DNA of 64,000 bases from positions 4,118,001-4,182,000 of the forward strand of contig NZ_JAQNDL010000001.1 in assembly GCF_028368995.1 (NCBI RefSeq). Reading direction: 5' to 3'. The notes under the pieces were generated by a model. It was given only the letters and a program-made list of their open reading frames with translations. It searched no databases and had not been told where the DNA came from. Each line of letters starts with the position of its first letter. Position 1 is the stretch's first letter. This DNA is from Nannocystis bainbridge. GTDB lineage: Bacteria; Myxococcota_A; Polyangia; Nannocystales; Nannocystaceae. Made by a program: the position numbers and the translations under genes. Shown in pieces: positions 1-8,994 of the stretch.

Positions 1-364
1 GGTGTGGTTCCCGATCAACTTCCTCCTGATCGAGGCGCTACAGAAGTTCCACCACTACTACTCCGACGACTTCCGCGTCGAGTGCCCGACCGGCTCCGGC
101 CACTACCTGTCGATCCGCGAGATCGCCGACGAGCTGTCGCGCCGCCTCACCCGCATCTTCCTGCCCGACGCCAAAGGCCGCCGCCCTTACGCCGGCGACG
201 ACCCGCGTCAGCACGACCCGCACTGGCGCGACCACCTGCTGTTCCACGAGTATTTCCACGGCGACACCGGCCAGGGCCTCGGCGCCAGCCACCAGACCGG
301 CTGGACCGCCCTGGTCGCCAAGCTGCTGCTGCAGCAGTGCCCTCCGCCCGACGACGACCACTAG
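1..364 (+). CDS. GH63-like glycosidase, C-terminal end (5' truncated by window)
   Basis: The reading frame enters from the left edge, so only about 120 C-terminal residues are visible. They contain the run VECPTGSGHYLSI, then FHEYFHGDTG and GLGASHQTGWTALVA. This is the typical last block of the (alpha/alpha)6 glucosidases related to GH63 (MGH1-like glycoside hydrolases). Such enzymes hydrolyse alpha-glucosides or mannosylglycerate-type glycosides; the substrate cannot be read from this fragment. The codon at base 2 is only the first in-frame GTG and not a real start. The protein ends in an acidic DDDH tail. The family assignment rests on motif memory alone. Confidence 0.75.
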   Translation, partial: VWFPINFLLIEALQKFHHYYSDDFRVECPTGSGHYLSIREIADELSRRLTRIFLPDAKGRRPYAGDDPRQHDPHWRDHLLFHEYFHGDTGQGLGASHQTGWTALVAKLLLQQCPPPDDDH

Positions 365-531
365 GCCGCTTCGACGAAGACCTGGAAGCCGCCAGCGTCG
401 CCGAGGTGCGCACGATCGCCGGCGCCTTCCACCGACCTCCGAGAACGCCCGAGCGCGCAGTCGATCGAGATCGCCGCGCCATCGATCCGTGAATCACAGC
501 CCCTTGACGGCGCTGGCGCCGGCGGCCGATC

Positions 532-1074
532 GTGCGCGTCATGCCGTTCCGGTGCCTTCTCTTGTCGCTCCTCGTCTCGGGATGCGCGACCCACTACCAG
601 CTCGACGTCGTCGCTTCCGAGCCCGCGCGGCTGCCTCCCGGCATGTCCCCGCTCGACGCGTCGGCGTGCCCGTCGGCCGCGTGGCGGACGAGCTACGACT
701 GGCGCGCGTCCCCCGACGATCGGCGCGGGCGTGGCAAGCCGGTGCGCGTCAGCAGCCGCTGCGCGGACCTCGCCACGCAGGCACAGGCGGGCAAGGTGGA
801 GCTCGCCGGCGACGCAAAGATCGAGCTGACCGGCTCCGCGCGGGGCCCGGGCCCGGCGGAACATCGCATGCTTCAGGAGTTCAGCTTCGACGACGGGAGC
901 GGCGTCGTCGACATTCGCGACACCAACGGCCGCCCACGCACGATCGGGCAGGTGAAGCGCATCGAATACCACAGCAACGTGGTGATCATCCGTGTAGCCG
1001 ACGGGTCCGGCTTCATCGTCGATCCGCAAGCGGTCCTCGGCGTGCACTGGAACGCCGACGCGGCGAAGAAGTGA
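532..1074 (+). CDS. Small lipoprotein of unknown function
   Basis: The product is about 180 residues and begins with a short hydrophobic signal ending in the lipobox LVSGC, so it should be processed by signal peptidase II and anchored in a membrane. After the Cys it is polar, with a run of Cys residues and alternating charged beta-like segments, and I recognise no domain. A GTG at 532 gives Cys18. An ATG at 541 would give Cys15, which is short but possible, and no clear ribosome site decides between them. It follows the glycosidase by about 170 bp and faces the operon ending at 1170, with a palindromic repeat between. Confidence 0.6.
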   Translation: MRVMPFRCLLLSLLVSGCATHYQLDVVASEPARLPPGMSPLDASACPSAAWRTSYDWRASPDDRRGRGKPVRVSSRCADLATQAQAGKVELAGDAKIELTGSARGPGPAEHRMLQEFSFDDGSGVVDIRDTNGRPRTIGQVKRIEYHSNVVIIRVADGSGFIVDPQAVLGVHWNADAAKK

Positions 1075-1100
1075 GCGCATCTCGAGCGATGCACTCGAAA

Positions 1101-1123
1101 GACATGCTCCAAGCGACATGTCT
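1101..1123. repeat. CATGTCC-family palindrome
   Basis: GACATGCTCC and AGCGACATGTCT lie back to back in the convergent gap between the lipoprotein gene and the operon ending at 1170. It is a weak stem and could serve both strands. Confidence 0.6.
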
Positions 1124-1169
1124 CGCTCGCGTTCACGCAGGCGAGTGGCCCCGCGTCACCCGCCGAGCG

Positions 1170-1673
1170 TCAGTCGTCCAGCGCCTCGGCCTCGTCGCCC
1201 TCGAGGTCGAGCTCGAGGTTCTCGTAAAAGTCGTCCGACACGACGAACAGCGGCCAGTCGGGCTCGATCTCGACGAAGCCGCGGCGCTCCTGGAACATCG
1301 CCACGTCGTCGAATTCTCCCTGGTACCAGCCCCACAGGAAGCGCACCCGCAGCGGGTCGAGGTTGCGGGCGCGCAGCTCGTCGACCACGTCCGCGATCTC
1401 CTGCTCGTCGAACTCGTCGATGTAGCTCTCCGCCTCGTCGATCAGCTTGCCCAGGTGGGCGATGCCCCGCTTCGTCAGCTTGTACAGCTGCGACTTGCGA
1501 TCGATCTCGATGAAGCCGTCCATCACCAGCTTCTCGAGCACCTCCTCGAGCGGAGCGTGCTGCGGCTCGAGCAGCACGGGCAGGCGGATCCCGCCTTCGC
1601 CGCCCTTGAGGTCGAGCTTCTTGAGGACGAAGATCCCGGCGTAGACGAGCTTCTTGGCGTGCGAGACGGTCAT
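1170..1673 (-). CDS. Unrecognised 167-aa protein, possible winged-helix N-terminus
   Basis: The first 85 residues look like a small helix-rich DNA-binding fold: LEEVLEKLVMDGFIEIDRKSQLYKLTKRGIAHLGKL resembles the recognition-helix and wing region of transcriptional regulators, split here only as I read it. The C-terminal half is acidic and ends in EGDEAEALDD. The ATG at 1673 has a good ribosome site, AGGAGC, four bases upstream. It is the last gene of a tight three-gene operon running from 2968 leftwards, 10 bp after the preceding stop. The function is unknown; a regulator of its own operon is only a guess. Confidence 0.65.
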   Translation of the reverse strand: MTVSHAKKLVYAGIFVLKKLDLKGGEGGIRLPVLLEPQHAPLEEVLEKLVMDGFIEIDRKSQLYKLTKRGIAHLGKLIDEAESYIDEFDEQEIADVVDELRARNLDPLRVRFLWGWYQGEFDDVAMFQERRGFVEIEPDWPLFVVSDDFYENLELDLEGDEAEALDD

Positions 1674-1683
1674 GGTGCTCCTG

Positions 1684-2217
1684 TCAGCAGCTGTGCCAGC
1701 GTGCGGCCTCGAGCTGGACGAATCCGTCGCCGGCGAGCGACCAGTCGGTCGCTCCGGCCCGGCGGCGCAGCCAGGCGACCACGTCGCCTGTCCCGTAGTA
1801 CATGCGCCGTCCGGCCAGGGCCGGCGGCTTGGATATCCGCGCGCGCCGCGGGTTGCACAGCGCGAGCACGATCGTCCTGGCGTCGCCGACGATCGCCGGC
1901 ACCCGCGTGGCGAGGAACTCCGACAGCAGCGCGATCGCCGAGTCGGACTCGTTCAGCGCGAACTCGAGGTTGATGTCGCTCGGCACCCCGCCGCGGCGCG
2001 GCACCGCGATCTCGTCCTCGTCCGGGCTGTGGAGCGCGAGAACCAGCGGTGCTTCGACCCACAGCGCCTGCTCCTCGCCGATCAGCTCGACCCCCGGCAG
2101 CGCGCACCAGCCGTAGCGCGTGTGTTCGTGGTCGACCGGGACGTCGCCGTCCTGGTCGAGCCCGAACAGCGCCAGCGGCGGCGTCTGCTCGAACGGCAGG
2201 TCGCGCAGCGAGGTCAT
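1684..2217 (-). CDS. Unrecognised 177-aa cytoplasmic protein
   Basis: The sequence is soluble and has no signal, membrane segment or motif I recognise. It contains a patch VPSDINLEFALNESDSAIALLSE and a Trp/Tyr-rich end (YGTGDVVAWLRRRAG). An upstream in-frame extension to 2286 exists, but the ATG at 2217 follows the upstream stop codon after a single base (TGA c ATG), which argues for translational coupling and for this start. It is the middle gene of the 2968-1170 operon. Confidence 0.65.
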   Translation of the reverse strand: MTSLRDLPFEQTPPLALFGLDQDGDVPVDHEHTRYGWCALPGVELIGEEQALWVEAPLVLALHSPDEDEIAVPRRGGVPSDINLEFALNESDSAIALLSEFLATRVPAIVGDARTIVLALCNPRRARISKPPALAGRRMYYGTGDVVAWLRRRAGATDWSLAGDGFVQLEAARWHSC

Positions 2218-2218
2218 G

Positions 2219-2968
2219 TCAGGCGCGCAGCAGCACGCGCGACCGCTTCGCCTTGGACCCGAACCCGCCGCCGCGTCGACCGCCACCGCCGCCGCCGCCC
2301 GAGCGACCCGAGCCGCCGGAGCCCCAGGCCCCGCCGCGGTTGCCGTACGAGCGGCCGGAGCTGGCGCCGGACTTGGGCGGAAACTTGCTCGGGTTGGCCG
2401 CGCGATGGCTGTCGCGGTGAGCCGCGAGCGCCCCGGCGCGGGCCGGGCTGGTGCTGTAGGGCGTCATGTACATGGGTCGGTAGCCCGGCATGAACATGTT
2501 GCTGAGGAACGAGCCGAGCATCATGCCCGCGGCGATGTCCCACATCGGCGAGCGGTAGTGCGAGTAGCCCCCCGCGCCGGCGATCTGGTACTGCGCCGCG
2601 CCCTCGCCGACGACGTCGCGCTTGATCGTGAAGATCTTCTCGGACTCGCCCGCGGCGCCGTCGCCGTCCTTGTCGAAGAAGCCCGTGACGACCTGGGACT
2701 TGTCGTCCTGGTCCTTCACCGAGATGCTGACGACCTCGTCGCCGGTGTAGATCTCGTTGACGCGCTTCTCGAAGTCCTCCGGCCCCTCCGCGTCACGGTA
2801 GGCCTGGTTGATCGCGTCCCAATCGATCTCGACCCGCGTGTCTTCGGTGACGACCCAGCGCTCGTTCGAGCGCTCCGACCCGCAACCGGTGACTCCGCCT
2901 AGCGCGACCGCCGCCGACAACGCGACGACGAGAGGACGGCCTGCAACCTTGGACAGTGGACTTTTCAT
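2219..2968 (-). CDS. Lipoprotein with Gly/Arg/Ser-rich tail
   Basis: The ATG at 2968 gives a basic N-terminus, a hydrophobic core and the lipobox GVTGC, so this is an exported lipoprotein of about 249 residues. A 12-residue extension to 3004 is possible but would precede the signal. The mature part contains an EF-hand-like DKDGDGAAG loop, a short hydrophobic Met-rich stretch (MMLGSFLSNMFMPGYRPMYM) and a low-complexity C-terminus of Gly, Ser and Arg ending in basic residues. The tail recalls YgiB/DUF1190-type lipoproteins, but I cannot confirm that family. It is the first gene of a three-gene operon and is coupled to the next at TGAcATG. Confidence 0.65.
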   Translation of the reverse strand: MKSPLSKVAGRPLVVALSAAVALGGVTGCGSERSNERWVVTEDTRVEIDWDAINQAYRDAEGPEDFEKRVNEIYTGDEVVSISVKDQDDKSQVVTGFFDKDGDGAAGESEKIFTIKRDVVGEGAAQYQIAGAGGYSHYRSPMWDIAAGMMLGSFLSNMFMPGYRPMYMTPYSTSPARAGALAAHRDSHRAANPSKFPPKSGASSGRSYGNRGGAWGSGGSGRSGGGGGGGRRGGGFGSKAKRSRVLLRA

Positions 2969-3067
2969 GGATTTCTTCCGCAGCGCGAAAACCTCCGCGT
3001 GCATCGCAAAAACTAATGCCCAGGGCCACCCCCGTCAAGGATCGAGGCGGCCTGCCCGCGCGTGTGC

Positions 3068-5206
3068 TCACGGACCCGCGGTCGCGTCCGCCTTGTCGCC
3101 GTCCTTTGCGGCGGCGCTCGCGGAGCCGTTGGCTCGGCCTGGCGCCTTCTTGGCCGCCTGTCCCGCCGCCGCCTCGATCGCGGCGTCTTCGCTGGGCCGC
3201 TCGCCGGCCGCGCCGCGGAACTCCTCGGGCAGCTCCGAGCCGTCGACGCGCTCGAGCAGGATCAGCCCCATCGTGTCTTCGAGCGTGCGGAACTTGTTGC
3301 GCTCGACCAGGCGCTTGTAGCGGCGCTCGTCGTCCTTGCTGAAGCTGTAGACGTCGGTAAACAGGACCACGTATTGCGCGTCGGCAATCATCGGCCAGTG
3401 GTACGCGTGGCGGCGGTTCGAGAAGTGCGGGCCGATCTCGTGGCTGACCGACACCTTCGAGTCCGGCCCGATGCGCGCCACGATCTCCTGCACCTTCGCG
3501 TAGCGGTCCTTCATCGCCTGCGTCGGCCGCCGCTCGAGGCGGGTCCAGCCGGCCACGAACGACGCGTTCTCGAACAGCACCCCGCGCTTCCACGACACCA
3601 GCAGCGACCCGGTCAGCATCCCGAGCAGCAGCGTCCACGCCACGCGCGCGCGGGCCAGCCCGAGCCGGCGCAGGCGCTCGCTGTCGACCGCGCGGGCCAC
3701 CCCGTCGGGCAGCGCCGCGAACAGCATCGGGAACAGCAGCGCCGAGTATTGATAGTGGAGCGAGAACAGGTGCTTGCGGCTGGCCAGCCCGAGGAACAAG
3801 AGCCCATGGAGCATCAGCACCACCTTGCGGCCGGCGGCGAACGGCAGCGCCAGCAGCGGCAGCAGCAGGTGGAAGAAGAACAGCAGCTTCTCCTCCTTGA
3901 ACAGCACCTGCAGCGCGAACAGCGGGTTGACCAGCAGCGTGGTGAACAGCCCGCGCGCGCCCTCCTTCTCGTGCGGGATCATCTCCTCGTAGAAGTAGAT
4001 GTACGAGTACGCCTTGTCGGCCGACATCAGCAGGCTCGAGTCGGCCATCACGAACGCCTTGACGAACGCGAGGTACACTAGGCTGACGGCGATCGTCGCC
4101 AGGCCGGTGCGCGTGCGACCGATGAGGATCGCGTAGGCGCCGATGAAGCAGTTGAGCAGGCTCATGTCCTCGCGCGTCGCCAGCAGCAGCGCGAACACCA
4201 GCCAGTAGCGGCGCATCCCGCCGATGTCGAGCAGGTACACCGCCCACATCGCCAGCGGCACCATCAGCGCCACCGAGTGGAAATCGAACATGTTGACCCC
4301 GTGCAGCGCGGGGTACAGGAAGTAGACGATCGTCAAGATCGTCGCCATCCACTCGTTCTTCAGCCGGCGCCGCGCCAGTAGCCACAGCGGCAGCGCCCCG
4401 CTGGCCAGCCACAGCGTCTGGACCACCAGCAGCGTCTCGGCGTGCGGGTACAGCAGGTAGATCGGCGCGATCAGCAGCAGGATCGGGTCGAAGTGCGCCG
4501 ACATGTGATTGCCGCCGCGGATCAGCGAGCAGTCGAGGAAGTGGCCGTGCGCCGTCTGCCACACCAGGTTGTCGTAGATCCCGAGGTCGTAGACCGTCGA
4601 CGCCAGGTTGCGGTGGTCGAGCAGCGCGAACCAGCACAGCAGCGCGCAGTAGCCGACGAATCCGGCGGCGAACACCGCGCGAGCCAGGCGAGGATCGCGG
4701 GCCGGCACGAACGGGTCCTCCGGCGGCGCGAACCGCTTGAGCCCGAGCGCGCGGTAGAAGAACGTCATCGCCAGCGCGGTGACGGCCGCGATCATGAACG
4801 AGGTGAAGATCGGGTGCTTGACCTCGACGCGGGCCACGCTGATGCCGATCAGCAGCGGCCCGGCGAGCAGCGCGAAGGCCCAGCGGTTGGTCGCGGCGAA
4901 CGACGCGCCGAGCGACAGCCCGGGCTCGGTCCGCCGCCGGCGCCGCCACAGCGCCACGTACGCCGCCGTGGTCGCCACGATCGAGACCGCCACCGCCGCC
5001 AGCACCTCGAACCGCTGGTCGATCGACAGGTCATTGCGGACCACGTAGCGGAGCGCCGGGGCGCGCAGCAGCGGCCACAGCGTGAGCCCCGGTGAGATGG
5101 CGATCAGCAGGTACAGCGGACCCCAGCTCCACAGCTGCGCGACCGTCGCGTCGATGGCCCGCAGCAGGCGTCCCTTCGGCGGTTCGGTCTCCGGTGTCGT
5201 CGTCAT
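3068..5206 (-). CDS. DUF2079 family polytopic membrane protein
   Basis: This protein of about 712 residues has at least ten hydrophobic segments and the DUF2079 hallmarks: DLGIYDNLVWQTAHGHF, a conserved HFDP in GGNHMSAHFDPILLL, and LYPHAETLL. DUF2079 proteins have a GT-C glycosyltransferase-like architecture and are presumed to act on lipid-linked sugars in the inner membrane, but no reaction is established. The C-terminal third is soluble (SHEIGPHFSNRRHAYHW) and the last 50 residues are Ala/Lys/Gly low complexity. The ATG at 5206 is preferred over upstream extensions because residues before it are proline-rich and non-hydrophobic. It is divergent from sixA-ppk1. Confidence 0.85.
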   Translation of the reverse strand: MTTTPETEPPKGRLLRAIDATVAQLWSWGPLYLLIAISPGLTLWPLLRAPALRYVVRNDLSIDQRFEVLAAVAVSIVATTAAYVALWRRRRRTEPGLSLGASFAATNRWAFALLAGPLLIGISVARVEVKHPIFTSFMIAAVTALAMTFFYRALGLKRFAPPEDPFVPARDPRLARAVFAAGFVGYCALLCWFALLDHRNLASTVYDLGIYDNLVWQTAHGHFLDCSLIRGGNHMSAHFDPILLLIAPIYLLYPHAETLLVVQTLWLASGALPLWLLARRRLKNEWMATILTIVYFLYPALHGVNMFDFHSVALMVPLAMWAVYLLDIGGMRRYWLVFALLLATREDMSLLNCFIGAYAILIGRTRTGLATIAVSLVYLAFVKAFVMADSSLLMSADKAYSYIYFYEEMIPHEKEGARGLFTTLLVNPLFALQVLFKEEKLLFFFHLLLPLLALPFAAGRKVVLMLHGLLFLGLASRKHLFSLHYQYSALLFPMLFAALPDGVARAVDSERLRRLGLARARVAWTLLLGMLTGSLLVSWKRGVLFENASFVAGWTRLERRPTQAMKDRYAKVQEIVARIGPDSKVSVSHEIGPHFSNRRHAYHWPMIADAQYVVLFTDVYSFSKDDERRYKRLVERNKFRTLEDTMGLILLERVDGSELPEEFRGAAGERPSEDAAIEAAAGQAAKKAPGRANGSASAAAKDGDKADATAGP

Positions 5207-5339
5207 AAAGCCTGTCTCGCACGGCCCGCAGCGGGCCAAAGGACCGCGTTCTCGGGGGCTCGGAAAAGAGGGCGGGAGTGTACCAGCGGGCCCAGCAGCC
5301 CAGCAAGCCGCGGCCTTTTGCGGCACACTTCCACCCGTC

Positions 5340-5816
5340 GTGCTCCTGTTTCTCGTCCGTCACGCCATCGCCGCCGAAGCCACGCCCGACCGCCCTGACG
5401 CCTCACGCCCGCTCACCCCCGCGGGCGAGCGCAAGTTCGCCGCCGCGGTGAAGGGCGCGCGTCGACTCGGCTGGCGCTTCGACCGCCTTTATCACAGCCC
5501 GCTCTTGCGCGCGGTTCAGACCGCGGACCTGCTGCAGCCGCTGCTGGAGGGTCCGCGCCAGACCCTGCCGGACCTCGCGCGCCCGCCCGACATCGAGATG
5601 CTCGCGCACGTCGAGGGCGAGCGTGTCGCGCTGGTCGGTCACGAGCCGCATTTGAGCGCCCTGCTCGCCTGGCTGACCGCCGGTGAGATCGCTCGCGGCG
5701 AGCGGTTTCCGCTCAAGAAGGGCGGCGTCGCCGTCCTCTCCGGACCGCTGCGTCCGGGGTCGATGGAGCTGCAGGCGCTGGTTCTGCCGAAAATGCTGCG
5801 ATTGCTCGGCGCCTGA
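5340..5816 (+). CDS. sixA: SixA-type phosphohistidine phosphatase
   Basis: This is a 158-residue histidine-phosphatase-superfamily protein matching SixA in length. The phosphate-binding RHA motif is at residues 7-9 (LFLVRHAIAAE), LYHSPLLRAVQTA carries the second Arg, and the second catalytic His is in LVGHEPHLS near residue 101. SixA enzymes remove phosphate from phosphohistidine in phosphorelay or PTS proteins in the cytoplasm. The GTG at 5340 is chosen because it puts the RHA motif at the usual N-terminal position. It lies 22 bp upstream of ppk1, almost certainly in one operon, a pairing seen in other bacteria. Confidence 0.88.
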   Translation: MLLFLVRHAIAAEATPDRPDASRPLTPAGERKFAAAVKGARRLGWRFDRLYHSPLLRAVQTADLLQPLLEGPRQTLPDLARPPDIEMLAHVEGERVALVGHEPHLSALLAWLTAGEIARGERFPLKKGGVAVLSGPLRPGSMELQALVLPKMLRLLGA

Positions 5817-5838
5817 TACCCTGCTGCCCGCTGCGATC

Positions 5839-7983
5839 ATGGCGCCCGTCGAGCTCACCCATCCGAGTCTCTACATCAATCGCGAGCTCAGCCAGCTCGA
5901 GTTCCACCGCCGCGTGCTCGAGCAGGCGATGGACCCGCGCGTCCCGCTGCTCGAGCGCCTGCGCTTCACCACGATCGTCAGCACCAACCTCGACGAGTTC
6001 TTCGAGGTCCGGGTCGCCAGCATCAAGGAGCAGGTCGGCTTCGGCCTGCCGCAGGTCGGCCCCGACGGCCGGACCCCGCAGGACGCCCTGCGCGCGCTCA
6101 AGGAGCAGGCGCAGAAGCTCGTGCGCGAGCAGTACATGTTCCTGCAGCAGCAACTGCTGCCCGCGCTCGCGGCCGAGGGCATCCGCCTGCTCAAGCTCTA
6201 CACCTGGACCCCGGAGCAGAGCGCCTGGCTCGAGGACTACTTCGACCGCGAGGTCTTGCCGGTGCTCACGCCGATCGGCCTCGACCCGTCGCACCCGTTC
6301 CCCAACATCCAGAACAAGAACCTCAACCTGATCGTCGCCCTCGCCGGCAGCGACGCGTTCGGCCGCGACAGCGGCACCGCGGTGGTGCAGATCCCCCGCA
6401 GCCTGCCGCGCCTGGTGTTCCTGCCGCCCGGCGTCGCCGACTGCCCGCACGGCTACGCCCTGCTCGGCTCGATCGTCACCACCTTCGTCCACAAGCTGTT
6501 CTCCGGCATGCAGGTCCGCGGCTGCTACCAGTTCCGCGTCACCCGCGACAGCGACCTGTGGGTCCAGGAGGAGGACGTCGAGGACCTGCTCAACGCGCTC
6601 AAGGGCGAGCTGCGGACCCGCAACTTCGGCGACGCCGTGCGCCTCGAGGTCAGCGACACCTGCCCGCCCGAGATGGCGGACTTCCTGCTCAGCAAGTTCG
6701 ACCTCCAGCCCGACGACCTGTACCGCGTCGACGGCCCGGTCAACCTCCACCGCCTGGCCGCGATCTACGACGTCATCAAGCGGCCCGAGCTCAAGTACCC
6801 GCCGTTCATCCCCGGGCCGCGGCGCACGCCCGGCGCCGAGGTCGACCTGTTCGCCGAGCTGCGGCGCGGCAACATCCTGCTGCACCACCCGTACGAGAGC
6901 TTCTCGCTGGTGCTCGAGCTGGTGCGCCAGGCCGCGCGCGACCCCAAGGTGCTGGCGATCAAGCAGACGCTCTACCGCACCGGCGCCGACTCGCCGATGG
7001 CCGAGGCGCTGCTCGAGGCGGCCCGCGCCGGCAAGGAGGTCACCGCCGTGGTCGAGCTGCGGGCCCGCTTCGACGAGGCCGCCAACATCGACCTCGCCAC
7101 CCGGCTGCAGCAGGCCGGCGTCACCGTGGTCTACGGCATCGTCGGCTACAAGACCCACGCCAAGGCGTTGCTGATCGTCCGCCGCGAGGACGGCCGCTAC
7201 CGCCGCTACGTCCACCTCGGCACCGGCAACTACCACAGCGTCACCGCCCAGTTTTACACCGACTTCAGCTTCCTCACCTGCGACGACGCGATCGGCGAGG
7301 ACGTGCACAACGTGTTCATGCAGCTCACCGGCCTGGGCAGCGTGCCGCGCATGAACAAGCTGCTCGTCTCGCCGTTCACCCTGATGGACCGGCTGATCGC
7401 CCTGATCGACCGCGAGGCCGACAACGCCCGCCAGGACAAGCCCGCGCGCATCATCGCCAAGCTCAACGCGCTCACCGAGGTCAAGGTCATCGAGGCCCTC
7501 TACCGCGCCTCGCAGGCCGGCGTGTCCATCGACCTGATCGTCCGCGGCGTCTGCTGCCTGCGCCCCGGCGTGCCCGGCGTGTCCGACAACATCCGCGTGC
7601 GCTCGATCGTCGGCCGCTTCCTCGAGCACCACCGCATCTACCACTTCCACAACGCCGGCGACGAGGTCACCTACGGGGCCAGCGCCGACTGGATGTCGCG
7701 CAACCTGCTGCGCCGCGTCGAGACCGCGTTCCCGATCGAGGACCCGGCCCTGCGCGCCCGCGTCGTCACCGAGGCCCTCACGACCTACCTGGCCGACAAC
7801 ACCCAGGCGTGGGAGCTGCAGGCCGACGGCAGCTACGTCCGCTGCTGCCCCACCCCCCCGACCGAAGAGGCCCGCCCGGCCCAGGAGACCCTGCTCCGCC
7901 TGCTGTCGGCCAACCAGGGCGCCGCCCAGGCCCAGCGCCAGATCCTCGAGGACCTGATGGTCCGCCAGGAAATGCTCGAATAG
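5839..7983 (+). CDS. ppk1: Polyphosphate kinase 1
   Basis: PPK1 reversibly polymerises ATP gamma-phosphate into inorganic polyphosphate through a phosphohistidine intermediate. The product is 714 residues, standard for the family. It begins with the N-terminal domain (YINRELSQLEFHRRVLEQA, TNLDEFFEVRV). The first phospholipase-D-like domain includes IKQTLYRTGADSPM and GYKTHAKALLIVRR, with the presumed phospho-acceptor His near residue 440. The HLGTGNYH block follows, and the second PLD-like domain has the conserved LEHHRIYHFHN region. The ATG at 5839 is the first Met and fits the family start. It is co-transcribed with sixA. A strong CATGTCC-type hairpin begins at the stop codon. Confidence 0.96.
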   Translation: MAPVELTHPSLYINRELSQLEFHRRVLEQAMDPRVPLLERLRFTTIVSTNLDEFFEVRVASIKEQVGFGLPQVGPDGRTPQDALRALKEQAQKLVREQYMFLQQQLLPALAAEGIRLLKLYTWTPEQSAWLEDYFDREVLPVLTPIGLDPSHPFPNIQNKNLNLIVALAGSDAFGRDSGTAVVQIPRSLPRLVFLPPGVADCPHGYALLGSIVTTFVHKLFSGMQVRGCYQFRVTRDSDLWVQEEDVEDLLNALKGELRTRNFGDAVRLEVSDTCPPEMADFLLSKFDLQPDDLYRVDGPVNLHRLAAIYDVIKRPELKYPPFIPGPRRTPGAEVDLFAELRRGNILLHHPYESFSLVLELVRQAARDPKVLAIKQTLYRTGADSPMAEALLEAARAGKEVTAVVELRARFDEAANIDLATRLQQAGVTVVYGIVGYKTHAKALLIVRREDGRYRRYVHLGTGNYHSVTAQFYTDFSFLTCDDAIGEDVHNVFMQLTGLGSVPRMNKLLVSPFTLMDRLIALIDREADNARQDKPARIIAKLNALTEVKVIEALYRASQAGVSIDLIVRGVCCLRPGVPGVSDNIRVRSIVGRFLEHHRIYHFHNAGDEVTYGASADWMSRNLLRRVETAFPIEDPALRARVVTEALTTYLADNTQAWELQADGSYVRCCPTPPTEEARPAQETLLRLLSANQGAAQAQRQILEDLMVRQEMLE

Positions 7984-8033
7984 GCATGTCCCTCAGGACA
8001 TGCCCCCGGGAGCATGTCCCTTGCGACATGCCC
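7983..8033. repeat. Double CATGTCC-family hairpin after ppk1
   Basis: GGCATGTCC ctca GGACATGCC is a perfect 9-bp stem (7983-7991 with 7996-8004) starting in the ppk1 stop codon. A second stem, GGGAGCATGTCCC with GACATGCCC, follows directly. It sits between convergent genes and could act as a bidirectional terminator, but there is no T-run. Confidence 0.8.
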
Positions 8034-8043
8034 TCGCTACACC

Positions 8044-8403
8044 CTACTCCGCCAGCGTGATGGCGTCGCGGTCGACCAGCACGTAGGTCTCGAACACCTG
8101 GCGGCTGTCCTCGAGATCAGGTTCGCGCGCCGCCTCGGGCGCCAGCCACAGCCCCGCGTTGCCGCCGTAGACCAGCCACGACACGCCGGCGCCGCTGTCT
8201 TCGACCGGGCAGGCCCAGGCCGGCGCGTCGGCGTCGAGGCTGCCGTCGGGCCGCCGCTGCAGCCCGCGCGCGCGCCGGGGCCCCGCGCCGTCGAGGTCGA
8301 CCGTGCGCACCCGCTGCAGCGGCCCCGACCGGCGGAAGGTCAGCTGGACCGGCTCGGTGAACGTCGCGTCGTCGACCTCCACGGTCAAGAAGCCGGAGCT
8401 CAT
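8044..8403 (-). CDS. Small unrecognised protein, coupled to upstream gene
   Basis: This 119-residue soluble protein consists of alternating beta-like segments (FLTVEVDDATFTEPVQLTFRR, VSWLVYGGNAGLWLAPE) and has no motif I know. The ATG at 8403 overlaps the stop of the upstream gene in an ATGA arrangement, which is strong evidence both for this start and for translational coupling. A much longer open frame extends to 8913 but is the antisense-biased shadow of the upstream coding region. The function is unknown. Confidence 0.65.
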   Translation of the reverse strand: MSSGFLTVEVDDATFTEPVQLTFRRSGPLQRVRTVDLDGAGPRRARGLQRRPDGSLDADAPAWACPVEDSGAGVSWLVYGGNAGLWLAPEAAREPDLEDSRQVFETYVLVDRDAITLAE

Positions 8404-8981
8404 GGGCCCGGTATCGCACGGACCCGGCCGCACGTCACCAGCAGCCGCGGCGTGTCGATCGGCGCCCACTGCTCGACCGCGAAGCACCCGCGCCCCAACC
8501 ACTCGCCCGCGCGCGCCTGCGAGGCCCGCCGGACCAGCTCGGCCCGCGCCGCCCACCGCGACGGCCGCCACAGCGGCACCACCGGCGGGTGCGCCAGCTC
8601 GACCAGCGCCCCGCCGTCCTGCACCGCCCGCAGCGCGTCCTCCGGCGGCTCGGCGCCGCCGAGCGCGACGACCACCACCAGCCCGTCGAGCCCGCTCGCC
8701 CCCGCCAGCTCGGTCCACCCCAGCCGCTGGCGCAGCGCCGTGGTGGTCGCCCGGGCCGCCCTGCCGCCGCGCCCGCGACCGGCATCCGGACCTGTCCACA
8801 AGGCCACCTTCTTGCCGCCCAGCGCAGCGAGCAACCACTCGGCCAGCCCCGGCCCGGGCAGCAGCAGGTCCATGACCCGGGCGGTGTACCACGCCGCGCG
8901 AGCGCCGGCCCACGCCGCCGCGGCTGCGTCGCTCGCAAGCACGCCCCTCGCGCGAGCGCGCCCGAGCACGGGCACGATCAC
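8400..8981 (-). CDS. Unrecognised protein, possible nucleotide/SAM-binding fold
   Basis: The product is about 193 residues. It is Ala/Leu-rich with a Rossmann-like pattern: LLPGPGLAEWLLAALGGKKVALWTGPD, later LDGLVVVVALGGAEPP and ALVELAHPPVVPLW. It could be a degenerate methyltransferase or an AddB/RecA-like helper, and I cannot choose. The GTG at 8981 is preferred to the GTG at 9008, which lies inside a short tandem repeat in the promoter region. 8981 has CAGGGA a few bases upstream. It overlaps the next gene by ATGA at 8400-8403 and is divergent from the PEP-utilising enzyme gene. Confidence 0.55.
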   Translation of the reverse strand: MIVPVLGRARARGVLASDAAAAAWAGARAAWYTARVMDLLLPGPGLAEWLLAALGGKKVALWTGPDAGRGRGGRAARATTTALRQRLGWTELAGASGLDGLVVVVALGGAEPPEDALRAVQDGGALVELAHPPVVPLWRPSRWAARAELVRRASQARAGEWLGRGCFAVEQWAPIDTPRLLVTCGRVRAIPGP

Positions 8982-8994
8982 CCGAATCCCTGCC

